Positions 10,902 through 18,423 of a DNA stretch of 64,000 nucleotides are shown piece by piece. Both the position numbers and the translations under genes were made by a program. Each line of letters starts with the position of its first letter. Within the stretch, counting starts at the first letter, position 1. The stretch is taken from contig NZ_JAERQM010000005.1 in assembly GCF_019029495.1 (NCBI RefSeq), forward strand, positions 310,001 through 374,000. The letters are read 5' to 3'. This stretch comes from Falsiroseomonas oleicola (GTDB lineage: Bacteria > Pseudomonadota > Alphaproteobacteria > Acetobacterales > Acetobacteraceae). The notes under the pieces are model-generated. The model was given only the letters and a program-made list of their open reading frames with translations, made no database searches and had not been told where the DNA came from.

Positions 10902-11525
10902 TCAGTCGCGGTCCCATTCCTCCCGCGTGATCCGCCCGGCCAGGTCGATATGGATCTCCACCCGCTCATTGCGCGGGTTGAAGGCCTCGATCTCCCAATG
11001 CCGGCGCTTGCGCTCGACATCGCCGCGGATGCGGTAGCCGGCGGCCTCCGCCACGCGGCGCGCCTCGGCCTCGTCGATCCCACCCTGCGTCTGGCGCTCC
11101 TCCCGCCGCTCACGGTCCCGGCGTTCGCGCGCCTCGCGGCCCGGGCGGCCGGCCCAGGGGGGGCTGCCCTCGGCGCGGCGGATGGTGATCTCCCGCCCAT
11201 CCTCGCGGCGGATGGTGAAGGCGTCGAAGCTGCCGCCATCGGGGCGGCCGATCACGCGCAGGCGCTCGCCCTGCCGGATGTCGAGGCGGTGGTACCAATC
11301 CGGCCCGGCCTCCACCAGCACGCGGCCGGTGGCGTCCTGAAGCACGAAGCGGTTGCCGAAGACGTCGGTGACCTGGCCCTCGATGGCGATGCCGCCCGGG
11401 GCGATGGCGCCGATCGGGGTCTGGGTGGTGGCCGGCGCGGCGGGCGCCTGGGCGAAGGCGGGGGCGGCGAGGCCGGCGGCCAGCGCCAGGCCCAGGGCGG
11501 CGCGGCGGAGATGGGTGGTGGTCAT
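10902..11525 (-). CDS. Secreted OB-fold / PepSY-domain protein
   Basis: A 207-residue periplasmic protein: signal peptide (residues 1-25, ending AFA), an OB-like beta segment (about 40-110, IEGQVTDVFGNRFVLQDATG), an Arg/Glu-rich stretch of about 25 residues (RPGREARERRDRERREERQ), and a C-terminal PepSY-type domain (GYRIRGDVERKRRHWEIEAFN...IHIDLAGRI). PepSY proteins are thought to restrain proteases or sense periplasmic cations. It is divergently transcribed from another PepSY-like protein plus two-component genes, with a shared operator between them. A GAGGAGAG ribosome site precedes the ATG. Confidence 0.78.
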   Translation of the reverse strand: MTTTHLRRAALGLALAAGLAAPAFAQAPAAPATTQTPIGAIAPGGIAIEGQVTDVFGNRFVLQDATGRVLVEAGPDWYHRLDIRQGERLRVIGRPDGGSFDAFTIRREDGREITIRRAEGSPPWAGRPGREARERRDRERREERQTQGGIDEAEARRVAEAAGYRIRGDVERKRRHWEIEAFNPRNERVEIHIDLAGRITREEWDRD

Positions 11526-11568
11526 GAAGACTCTCCTCTCGTGGTGGGACCGCCTTCTCCCACACCGC

Positions 11569-11612
11569 GCCTGAACCCAGCCGGAACCGCGCCGTTCAGG
11601 CTGGGTTCAGGC
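11569..11612. promoter_or_regulatory. 44-bp dyad with two divergent 11-bp-phased GTTC repeats (probable response-regulator operator)
   Basis: Arms GCCTGAACCCAGCC (11569-11582) and GGCTGGGTTCAGGC (11599-11612) are perfect inverted repeats, and an inner GAAC/GTTC pair shares the same centre. Read on each strand, the site is a direct repeat with 11-bp phasing: GTTCAG at 11594 and 11605 on plus, and the equivalent GTTC pair on minus. Direct hexamers at 11-bp spacing are the usual binding mode of OmpR/PhoP-class regulators, and such a regulator is encoded at 11913. It lies between the divergent PepSY genes, so autoregulation of both sides is likely (inference). Confidence 0.65.
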
Positions 11613-11634
11613 AGCGCCCTGCAATAGAAAGCGC

Positions 11635-11916
11635 ATGATGCGCCGCGCCGCCCTCGCCCTTCTGGTCCTGCCACTCGCCCTGGCCGCGCAGCCTTTGCTG
11701 CCGCTGCCGCGCGTGGTGGAGATCGTGGCCGAACGCTATCACGGCCGCATGATCGAGGCGCGGGTGGTGCCGGGGCGGGACGATGAGGAGACCTCCGTGG
11801 CCTATGAGCTGCGCTGGCTGACACCCGCCAATGACGTGCTGCGCATCCGCGTCTCCGCCACCGATGGTGGCATGCTTCTGGTCGAGGGCAGCGGCATGAT
11901 CGCGGCGCGCAAATGA
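11635..11916 (+). CDS. Small secreted PepSY-like protein
   Basis: 93 residues: a signal peptide (about 1-18, MMRRAALALLVLPLALA) followed by one PepSY-like unit (VVEIVAERYHGRMIEARVVPG ... AYELRWLTPANDVLRIRVSATDG). It overlaps the response regulator gene by 4 bases (ATGA) and is the first gene of the PepSY-regulator-kinase unit. In comparable systems such proteins modulate the cognate sensor in the periplasm, which is inference here. Two consecutive ATGs (11635, 11638) could serve as start. Confidence 0.72.
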   Translation: MMRRAALALLVLPLALAAQPLLPLPRVVEIVAERYHGRMIEARVVPGRDDEETSVAYELRWLTPANDVLRIRVSATDGGMLLVEGSGMIAARK

Positions 11917-12575
11917 GGCTGCTGCTGGCGGAGGATGACGCGACCCTCGCCGCGCAGATCCTGGCCGCGCTGCGCGAGTCCGGCTTCGCCGTCGATCACG
12001 CGGCGGATGGGGAAACGGCGGCCTTCCTCGGCGGCGAGAATCCCTATGTGGCGGTGGTGCTGGATCTCGGCCTGCCGAAGCGGGATGGCATCGCGGTGCT
12101 GTCCGGCTGGCGGGCCGCCGGCCTGGCCATGCCGGTGCTGGTGCTGACGGCGCGGGACGCCTGGGGCGACAAGGTCGCCGGCTTCCGCGCCGGGGCGGAC
12201 GACTATCTGACGAAACCCTTCCGGATGGAGGAGGTGGTGCTGCGCCTGCGCGCGCTGATCCGCCGCGCCGCCGGCCATGCCTCCCCCATCCTGGCCTGCG
12301 GCCCCCTGGAGCATGATGCCCAGACCGGCGGTTTCACGCTGGAAGGCATGCCGCTGCGCCTGACCGCCTATGAGGCGCGAATTCTCTCCTACCTGCTCCA
12401 CCGGCTGGGCCGCGTGGTCAGCCGCACGGAGCTGTCGGAACAGCTCTATGACGGCGATTCCGACCGCGATTTCAATGCCATGGAGGTGCTGGTCAGCCGC
12501 CTGCGGCGGAAGGTCGCGCCCTGCCGGATCGAGACGCTGCGCGGCCAGGGCTGGGTGCTGGCGGCGCCGCCCTGA
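11913..12575 (+). CDS. OmpR-family response regulator
   Basis: 220 residues. The receiver domain starts MRLLLAEDDATLAAQ with the acidic pocket, phospho-acceptor Asp in VVLDLGLPKRDG (about residue 50), VLTARD and YLTKPF (switch Lys). The C-terminal winged helix contains LTAYEARILSYLLHRLGRVVSR and VLVSRLRRKV. It resembles PhoP/QseB-type regulators. Its stop and the kinase start share a base (TGATG), so it is coupled to the sensor. The dyad at 11569-11612 is the likely target. Confidence 0.92.
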   Translation: MRLLLAEDDATLAAQILAALRESGFAVDHAADGETAAFLGGENPYVAVVLDLGLPKRDGIAVLSGWRAAGLAMPVLVLTARDAWGDKVAGFRAGADDYLTKPFRMEEVVLRLRALIRRAAGHASPILACGPLEHDAQTGGFTLEGMPLRLTAYEARILSYLLHRLGRVVSRTELSEQLYDGDSDRDFNAMEVLVSRLRRKVAPCRIETLRGQGWVLAAPP

Positions 12576-13855
12576 TGCGGCGTTCGCTGCGCGCGCGGCT
12601 GGCGGTGCTGGGGGCGGTGGCGATCCTGGCGGCGCTGCTCGGCGCCGGCTTCGCCATCGACCGGCTGCTGACCCGCGCCGTGGAACGCGGCTTCCGCCAG
12701 CAGATGGACACGGCGCTGCTGGCGCTTATGGCGCGGGTGGAGGTGGAGGATGCCAGCGGCCGCGTGACGCTGGAGGCGCCGCCCGCCGAGCCCCGCTTCG
12801 AACAGCCGCTATCGGGCTGGTACTGGCAGGTAACCTCCGGCGCCGAGATCCTGCTGCGCTCTCGCTCCCTCTTCGACCAGGAAATCTTGGGCGAGCAGGG
12901 GCCGGCGGGGGAGGCGCTGCTGACCCTGCGGCAGGATTTCACCAGCCCCGGATCGCCCGAGCTGCTGACCGCCACCGTCGCGGTGCCGCTTGCCGAAATC
13001 GCCGCCGCGCGGGGGGAGCTGGTGCGGCCGCTGGTGCTGTCGCTCGCCGCGCTGGGCCTGGCGCTGCTGCTGGCCTCGCTGGTGCAGATCGGCGTGGGGC
13101 TGGCGCCGCTCGGCCGGCTGCGGCGGGACCTGGATGCGGTGCGGCGCGGCCAGCGCGCCCGCATGCCGGAGGCACCGCATGCCGAGGTGGCGCCTCTGGT
13201 GGCCAGCATGAATGCCCTGCTGACGCATAAGGAAGCGATGCTGGACCGCGCCCGCCGCCATGCCGGCGACCTGGCCCATGCGCTGCAGACGCCGCTGGCC
13301 GCGCTGCGCAATGCGGCGGAGGGTGATGCCCAGGTCACGGCGCTGGTGGCGCGGATGGAGGCGCAGATCCGCCGCCACCTCAGCCGCGCCCGCACCGCCG
13401 CCACCGCCGGCCTGCCCGGCGCCCGCTGCGCCGTGGCCCCGGTGCTGGAGGACCTGGCTTTGGTGCTGCGCGCCGCCCATCGCGACCGCGCGGTGACGCT
13501 GGAGATCGCCGCGGAGGGCGCGCCCGACTTCGCCGGCGACCGTGGCGACCTGGAGGAGATGGCCGGCAATCTGATGGACAATGCCTGCAAATGGGCGCGC
13601 GGCCGGGTGCAGGTCTCGGCGCGGGCGGAGGCAGGCCGGCTGCTGATCCGCATCGCCGATGACGGGCCGGGCATGGCGCCGGAGGCACGGGCCGCGGCGC
13701 TGGCGCGGGGGCGGCGGCTGGATGAGGCGGTACCGGGCCATGGGCTTGGCCTCGCCATCGTGGCGGAGACGGCGGACCTCTATGGCGGGGCGCTGGAGCT
13801 GGAAGGGGAGGGTCCGGGGCTGGTCGCGCTGCTGCGCCTGCCCCTGGCCCCTTGA
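12575..13855 (+). CDS. Sensor histidine kinase
   Basis: 426 residues: TM1 at about residues 8-28, a periplasmic sensor of about 120 residues (acidic patches such as EVEDASGR and DASG), TM2 at about 150-172, a HAMP-like linker, and a dimerisation helix with the phospho-acceptor His in DLAHALQTPLAAL. The HATPase domain shows NLMDNACKWA (N box), IADDGPGMAPEA (G1) and GHGLGLAIV (G2). PhoQ/QseC-type architecture. Partner of the regulator directly upstream; the signal is unknown, though the PepSY neighbours suggest cations or envelope state. Confidence 0.92.
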   Translation: MRRSLRARLAVLGAVAILAALLGAGFAIDRLLTRAVERGFRQQMDTALLALMARVEVEDASGRVTLEAPPAEPRFEQPLSGWYWQVTSGAEILLRSRSLFDQEILGEQGPAGEALLTLRQDFTSPGSPELLTATVAVPLAEIAAARGELVRPLVLSLAALGLALLLASLVQIGVGLAPLGRLRRDLDAVRRGQRARMPEAPHAEVAPLVASMNALLTHKEAMLDRARRHAGDLAHALQTPLAALRNAAEGDAQVTALVARMEAQIRRHLSRARTAATAGLPGARCAVAPVLEDLALVLRAAHRDRAVTLEIAAEGAPDFAGDRGDLEEMAGNLMDNACKWARGRVQVSARAEAGRLLIRIADDGPGMAPEARAAALARGRRLDEAVPGHGLGLAIVAETADLYGGALELEGEGPGLVALLRLPLAP

Positions 13856-13887
13856 CCATGGTGCGCCGCACATCGGACGCTGCGCCC

Positions 13888-14817
13888 ATGACCAAGCTCG
13901 CCGCCGACACCGACTACCCCCGCGACTTCGCCGGCTACGGCGTCACACCGCCCGACCCGCGCTGGCCCGGCGGTGCGAAACTCGCGCTGTCCTTCGTGCT
14001 GAATTACGAGGAGGGTGGCGAGAACACCGTCCTCAATGGCGATGCGGGCAGCGAGCTGTATCTGCATGAGGTGCCGGGCGGCACGCCCATCCTCGGCGAG
14101 CGCAACCGCACGGTGGAAAGCCAGTTCGACTATGGCGCGCGGGCCGGGGTCTGGCGGGTGCTGCGGCTGTTCCGGGAGCAGGGTTTTCCGCTGACGGTCT
14201 ATGGCGTCGGCCGGGCGCTGGAACTGAACCCGGACGCGGCGCGCGCCTTCGCGGAAGCGGGGCATGAGGTGGCGAGCCATGCCTGGCGCTGGATCGACTA
14301 CCACAACATGGACGAGGCGACGGAAGCCGCCGAGATCGCCCGTTGCGTCGAGACGATTTCCCGGCTGACCGGCACGGCCCCGGTTGGTTGGTACACCGGC
14401 CGCATCAGCCCCCGCACGCGGACCCTCGTCGCCCGCCATGGCGGCTTCCTGTATGACAGCGACGCCTATGACGACGACCTGCCGCATTACGTGACGGCGG
14501 AAGGGAAACCGCATCTCGTCATCCCCTATACCCTCGACAACAACGACATGAAGTTCGCCGTGCCCCCGGGTTTTGCCGGGCCGGACGGTTTTGAACGCCA
14601 CCTGACCGATGCCTTCGACCTGCTGCTGGCGGAGGGCCGCGCGGGGGCGCCCAAGATGATGTCGGTGGGGCTGCATTGCCGCATCGTCGGCCGCCCCGGC
14701 CGCGCCGCCGCGCTGCGCCGCTTCCTGGCGCATGTGGCGAAGCACAAGGATGAGGTATGGATCGCCCGCCGCGCCGATATCGCACGGCATTGGTGGAAGG
14801 AACACGCCCCCGCATGA
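13888..14817 (+). CDS. Polysaccharide deacetylase family protein (PuuE-like)
   Basis: 309 residues of the NodB-fold group that includes cofactor-independent allantoinase PuuE: YPRDFAGYGVTPPDPRWPGGAKLALSF-type opening, NYEEGGENTVLNGD, then GHEVASHAWRWIDYHNM with the HxxxH-like metal region, and SVGLHCRIVGRPGR. PuuE-type proteins hydrolyse allantoin, but other ureide or formamide substrates are possible, and no other purine-degradation gene is nearby. The start at 13888 was preferred over an ATG at 13858 because the family begins only a few residues before the YPRD motif. It overlaps the lipoprotein gene by 4 bases. Confidence 0.85.
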   Translation: MTKLAADTDYPRDFAGYGVTPPDPRWPGGAKLALSFVLNYEEGGENTVLNGDAGSELYLHEVPGGTPILGERNRTVESQFDYGARAGVWRVLRLFREQGFPLTVYGVGRALELNPDAARAFAEAGHEVASHAWRWIDYHNMDEATEAAEIARCVETISRLTGTAPVGWYTGRISPRTRTLVARHGGFLYDSDAYDDDLPHYVTAEGKPHLVIPYTLDNNDMKFAVPPGFAGPDGFERHLTDAFDLLLAEGRAGAPKMMSVGLHCRIVGRPGRAAALRRFLAHVAKHKDEVWIARRADIARHWWKEHAPA

Positions 14818-15143
14818 GGCGCCTTGCCTTGCTTCTGGTTGGATTCGCCGCGGCCTGCGCCACGGAACCGGCCACCGCACCGCTGCCCCGCGGCGACCGC
14901 GCCCTGCCGCCGCCGGCTTTGTCCGAAGGCCCGGCCGGTGGCCGCTGCGCCGACCATGCGGAGGCGCTGCCGGCGCTGGTCGGCCGGCCGGAGGCGGAGG
15001 TGCGCGCGGCGCTTGGCGCCATGCCGGGTATTCGGACCATCCGGCTGCTGGCGCCGAACCAGCCGGCGACCCGGGATTACCGGGTCGACCGGGCGGGTGG
15101 CGTGGTGCAAGGCGGCGTGGTGGAGAGCCTGGCCTGCGGCTAG
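14814..15143 (+). CDS. Small lipoprotein with I78-type protease-inhibitor-like domain
   Basis: 109 residues with a lipoprotein signal (MRRLALLLVGFAAAC, lipobox FAAAC). The mature part GRCADHAEALPALVGRPEAEV ... IRTIRLLAPNQPATRDYRVDRAGGVVQ ... LACG follows the peptidase-inhibitor I78 family pattern (two Cys, ALVG, T-x-DY-x-x-R, final CG). It would sit in the outer or inner membrane facing the periplasm and might inhibit serine proteases; this is family inference. It starts within the stop of the deacetylase gene (ATGA) and its end overlaps the converging dehydrogenase gene by 4 bases. Confidence 0.75.
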   Translation: MRRLALLLVGFAAACATEPATAPLPRGDRALPPPALSEGPAGGRCADHAEALPALVGRPEAEVRAALGAMPGIRTIRLLAPNQPATRDYRVDRAGGVVQGGVVESLACG

Positions 15144-16114
15144 CCGCGCTGCAAAATCTCCGCATTCACCATCATTGAGGGATCGGCCTTCCCATCCAGA
15201 ACATCCAGAATGTTCTGCGCGGAAATCCGGGCCATGCGGTTCATTCCCTCCTCCGTGCTCGCCGCCGAATGCGGGCTGATGACCACATTCGGCAGGGTCA
15301 GCAGCGGATTGCCCGACGTCGCCGGCTCCACCTCCAGCACATCCAGGCCGGCGCCCATCAGCTGGCCGGATCGCAGGGCGGCGACCAAAGCCTCCTGATT
15401 GACCACCGGCCCGCGCGCCGTGTTCACCAGGATGGCGCCGGGCTTCATGGCGGCGAAGGCGGCCTCGTTTATCAGGTGGTGCGTGGCGGGTGAGAGGGGG
15501 CAGTGCAGCGTCACCACATCCGCGTCCGACAGCGCCGCATGCAGGTCGCGCGCGGGCCGGAACCCATCGGCGGCGATGCGGTGCGGCGAGAAGCCGGGGT
15601 CCATCACCGCGACATCCATCCGGAACGCCTTGAGATACTGCGCGACGCGGGTGCCGATGCGGCCATAGCCCACCACCAGGGCCCGCTTGCCGGCCAGATC
15701 CACCATCCGCAGCCCGCCCGGCGGCCACCATCCGCCGCCGGCCACATGGTTGTGGATATCCACCGCCCGCCGCGCCACCGTCAGCAGCAGCATCATCGCA
15801 TGCTCGGCCACCGACAGGTCGTTGGACCCGTTCGCCACCATCACCGCCACGCCGCGCTCCGTGCAGGCCGGCACATCCACGGTGTCGTAGCCAACCCCGA
15901 TGCGGGAGACGACGCGCAGCTGCTTCGCCGCGGCAAGGGCAGGGCGGTCCATCTTCTCCAGCCAGCACAGCGTGCCATGGGCGTCCGCGATGGCCGCGTG
16001 CCATTCCGCCGCCGGGGGATTGTCCAGCACCACCAGATCGAGTTCCGGCCGCGCGGCGAACACCGCCATCCCCGCCTCCGGCAACCTGCGGCCGAGCACC
16101 ACCTTGAACGCCAT
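15140..16114 (-). CDS. D-isomer-specific 2-hydroxyacid dehydrogenase
   Basis: 324 residues, NAD-dependent oxidoreductase of the phosphoglycerate/hydroxypyruvate dehydrogenase group. The Rossmann fold motif is VVGYGRIGTRVAQYL; the catalytic Arg lies in NTARGPVVNQEAL, Glu in DVLEVEPA and His in ISPHSAASTEEGMNRMA. The substrate (glyoxylate, hydroxypyruvate, phosphoglycerate) is undetermined; lack of an ACT domain makes SerA unlikely. I used the ATG at 16114, preceded by GGAGGAA at good spacing. The frame continues upstream by some 170 codons but contains no conserved sequence. Confidence 0.9.
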   Translation of the reverse strand: MAFKVVLGRRLPEAGMAVFAARPELDLVVLDNPPAAEWHAAIADAHGTLCWLEKMDRPALAAAKQLRVVSRIGVGYDTVDVPACTERGVAVMVANGSNDLSVAEHAMMLLLTVARRAVDIHNHVAGGGWWPPGGLRMVDLAGKRALVVGYGRIGTRVAQYLKAFRMDVAVMDPGFSPHRIAADGFRPARDLHAALSDADVVTLHCPLSPATHHLINEAAFAAMKPGAILVNTARGPVVNQEALVAALRSGQLMGAGLDVLEVEPATSGNPLLTLPNVVISPHSAASTEEGMNRMARISAQNILDVLDGKADPSMMVNAEILQRG

Positions 16115-16198
16115 GCGCTGTTCCTCCGAAATGATTTTCGCCATGGTGATCCGGGATCGGTCGGCAGGCCAGTGCCTGGCGCGGAATGGAATCACGGC

Positions 16199-16573
16199 AT
16201 GGCGAAACACCCCGCGAAGGCGCGTCCCGGCAAGGATACCAGGCCGGGCACCCTGCTGACGGTGCAGTTCGAAGTCGATGGCGCGCCGCGCGGCCGCGTC
16301 GCCATCGGCATTCCCTTCGTTGAGGAAGACCGGGAAACCTGGCGCTGCCGCTACGCCGTCACGGGCCTTTCCGAGACCTTCCGGCGCTATTGCTGCGGCG
16401 TTGATGCCCTTCAGGCACTGACCCTGACCCTGGAATTCATGCCGACGCTGCTGGAATCGACCGAGGAGGCGAAGCAGGGGCGGCTGACGTGGATGGGTCT
16501 CGGCGCGCCCTGGGGCTTTTCCCATCGCCTCCACGACCTGGGCCGGGACCCCGATCCCGGCACCGTTCCGTGA
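16199..16573 (+). CDS. DUF6968-like hypothetical protein
   Basis: 124 residues without signal peptide or membrane segment. Pattern: basic N-terminal tail, LTVQFEVDGAPRGRVAIGIPF, then WRCRYAVTGLSETFRRYCCGVDALQALTLTLEFM. The GVDALQAL segment is typical of the small DUF6968 proteins found across proteobacteria. Function unknown, probably cytosolic. It stands alone between hydroxyacid dehydrogenase (divergent) and the leu leader. The ribosome binding site is weak. Confidence 0.65.
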   Translation: MAKHPAKARPGKDTRPGTLLTVQFEVDGAPRGRVAIGIPFVEEDRETWRCRYAVTGLSETFRRYCCGVDALQALTLTLEFMPTLLESTEEAKQGRLTWMGLGAPWGFSHRLHDLGRDPDPGTVP

Positions 16574-16620
16574 CGAGGCGCTTGCGCGAACGGTTTCGCG
16601 CCGGTAGCCTGAACGTAGCC

Positions 16621-16722
16621 ATGACACCCCGCGCCGCCCGTATCGAGCTGACCGCCGCCCTCCGGGCCGGCCGGCTGCCGCGCGCGCTCCTTCTCCTTCG
16701 ACTTAGCCACCCCTGGGCGTAA
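16621..16722 (+). CDS. leuL: Putative leu leader peptide (33 residues)
   Basis: A short frame starting ATG at 16621 and ending TAA at 16722, about 100 bases upstream of leuA. Near its C-terminus it reads ALLLLRLSHPWA: five Leu codons in six, written CTC CTT CTC CTT (CGA) CTT. CTT is rare in this CTG-dominated genome, as expected of a leader tuned to charged tRNA-Leu. Ribosome stalling at these codons would switch the downstream hairpins. The ribosome binding site is weak and no homologue comparison was possible, so the gene is an inference from composition and position. Confidence 0.6.
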   Translation: MTPRAARIELTAALRAGRLPRALLLLRLSHPWA

Positions 16723-16788
16723 GCTCCGGTCGGTAACGGCTGGTATCGCTCAGGGGACCCTGGGGGCGGCTTTGCCCTCACGCATGGC
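16710..16788 (+). promoter_or_regulatory. Candidate leu attenuator structures upstream of leuA
   Basis: The end of the leader frame contains CCCCTG (16710-16715), which can pair with CAGGGG (16751-16756). The latter can instead fold on itself as CAGGG-GA-CCCTG (16751-16762), and a GGGC/GCCC stem follows at 16764-16777. These are mutually exclusive pairings of the kind used by attenuators. There is no clear T-run after the last hairpin, so premature termination versus another read-out is unresolved. Confidence 0.4.
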
Positions 16789-16818
16789 ATGACGAATCAG
16801 AAGCAAGGAACGCCCCCA

Positions 16819-18423
16819 ATGGCCATCAATCACCCGTCTTTCGGGGTCATGGACCCCGACCGCGTCATCGTCTTCGACACCACGCTGCGTGACGGCGAAC
16901 AATCCCCCGGCTTCTCCATGAACCTGGAGGAGAAGCTGCGTATGGCCGAGGCGCTGGCCGAGCTGGGCGCGGATGTGCTGGAAGCCGGCTTCCCCATCGC
17001 CAGCCCGGGTGACTTCGAAAGCGTGCAGTCCATCGCCCGCCGCTTCGCCAAGGATGGCCCCGTGGTCTGCGGCCTGGCCCGAACCTCCCCGGGTGATATC
17101 CAGAAGGCGGCCGACGCCATCAAGGGCGCCGCCCGCGGCCGTATCCACACCTTCGTCTCCACCAGCCCCCTGCATATGCGGGTGAAGCTGCGGATGGAGC
17201 CGGAGGCGGTGCTGGAGATGGTGACGGCCTCCGTCACCATGGCGCGCAATGCCACCGCCGACGTCGAATGGTCCGCCGAGGACGGCACGCGGACGGAGAT
17301 GGACTTCCTCTGCCGCTGCGTCGAGGCCGCGATCAAGGCCGGCGCCACCACCATCAACATCCCGGACACCGTCGGCTACGCGGTGCCGGAAGACATGTTC
17401 CGCATTTTTTCGACCGTGCGCGAAAGGGTGCCCGGGGCGGATCGCGTGGTGCTGTCCACCCATAACCATAATGACCTCGGCCTGGCAGTGGCCAATACCA
17501 TCGCCGCCATCCGCGCCGGCGCCCGCCAGGTGGAATGCACCATCAATGGCATCGGCGAGCGTGCCGGCAATGCGAGCCTGGAGGAGATCGCCATGGCGCT
17601 GCGCACGCGCCACGACGCGATCCCGGTGAGCAACGGCGTGCAGACCAAGAACATCCTGCGCACCTCCCGCCTGCTGGCCACCATCACCGGCTTCGACGTG
17701 CAGCCCAACAAGGCGATCGTCGGCCGCAACGCCTTCGCCCATGAATCCGGCATCCACCAGGACGGCATGCTGAAGGATTCTTCCACGTATGAGATCATGA
17801 CCCCGGAAAGCGTGGGGTGGACGAAATCGTCGCTGGTACTCGGAAAACACTCCGGCCGGGCGGCCTTCAAGGACAAGCTGAAGGCGCTGGGCTACGAGGT
17901 CGGCGACAACGCCATGAACGACGCCTTCAAGCGCTTCAAGGATTTGGCCGACCGCAAGAAGGTCGTCTACGACGAGGACATCGTGGCGCTGGTGGATGAC
18001 GAGGTCGTCCGCGCCAATGACCGCATCAAGCTGACCGGCCTGTCCGTCTCCACCGGCATGCACACTCGCCCCATCGCCTCCATCGCGCTGGAAGTGGATG
18101 GCGAGGTGCGGGAAGGCGTGGCAGGCGGTGATGGCGGCGTGGACGCCACCTTCGCGGCGCTGCGGGTCGCATTCCCGCATGAGGTGAACCTGAAGCTCTA
18201 TGCCGTGCAGTCCGTCACCGGCGGCACCGATGCCCAGGCGCGGGTGACGGTGCGGCTGGAGGAGGACGGCAAGATGGTCGATGGCCAGGGCGCCGATACG
18301 GATACCATCGTCGCCAGCGCGCGGGCCTATGTCCACGCGCTGAACAAGCTGCTGGTCAAGCGGGCGCGGACGGCCCCTGCTGAGATGGGGCCGGCGGAGC
18401 TGAATCAGGCGCTTTCGGCCTGA
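16819..18423 (+). CDS. leuA: 2-isopropylmalate synthase
   Basis: Condenses acetyl-CoA with 2-oxoisovalerate, the first committed step of leucine biosynthesis. TIM barrel: VIVFDTTLRDGEQSPGFSM (metal Asp and catalytic Arg), then HNHNDLGLAVANT (two metal His) and NGIGERAGNASLEE; HESGIHQDGMLK marks the linker. The C-terminal LeuA regulatory domain (about residues 390-530), which gives leucine feedback inhibition, is present. AAGGAA precedes the ATG at 16819; an in-frame ATG at 16789 is the alternative. Control by leucine attenuation is suggested by the leader upstream. Its last 68 bases overlap the converging stress kinase gene. Confidence 0.96.
   Translation: MAINHPSFGVMDPDRVIVFDTTLRDGEQSPGFSMNLEEKLRMAEALAELGADVLEAGFPIASPGDFESVQSIARRFAKDGPVVCGLARTSPGDIQKAADAIKGAARGRIHTFVSTSPLHMRVKLRMEPEAVLEMVTASVTMARNATADVEWSAEDGTRTEMDFLCRCVEAAIKAGATTINIPDTVGYAVPEDMFRIFSTVRERVPGADRVVLSTHNHNDLGLAVANTIAAIRAGARQVECTINGIGERAGNASLEEIAMALRTRHDAIPVSNGVQTKNILRTSRLLATITGFDVQPNKAIVGRNAFAHESGIHQDGMLKDSSTYEIMTPESVGWTKSSLVLGKHSGRAAFKDKLKALGYEVGDNAMNDAFKRFKDLADRKKVVYDEDIVALVDDEVVRANDRIKLTGLSVSTGMHTRPIASIALEVDGEVREGVAGGDGGVDATFAALRVAFPHEVNLKLYAVQSVTGGTDAQARVTVRLEEDGKMVDGQGADTDTIVASARAYVHALNKLLVKRARTAPAEMGPAELNQALSA

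Noticed and set aside
11583-11607. EcfG-like GGAAC-N16-GGTT ahead of the PepSY-regulator genes
   Set aside because: The -10 has G for C and the match lies wholly inside the operator dyad, which explains the GGAAC and GGTT words better.
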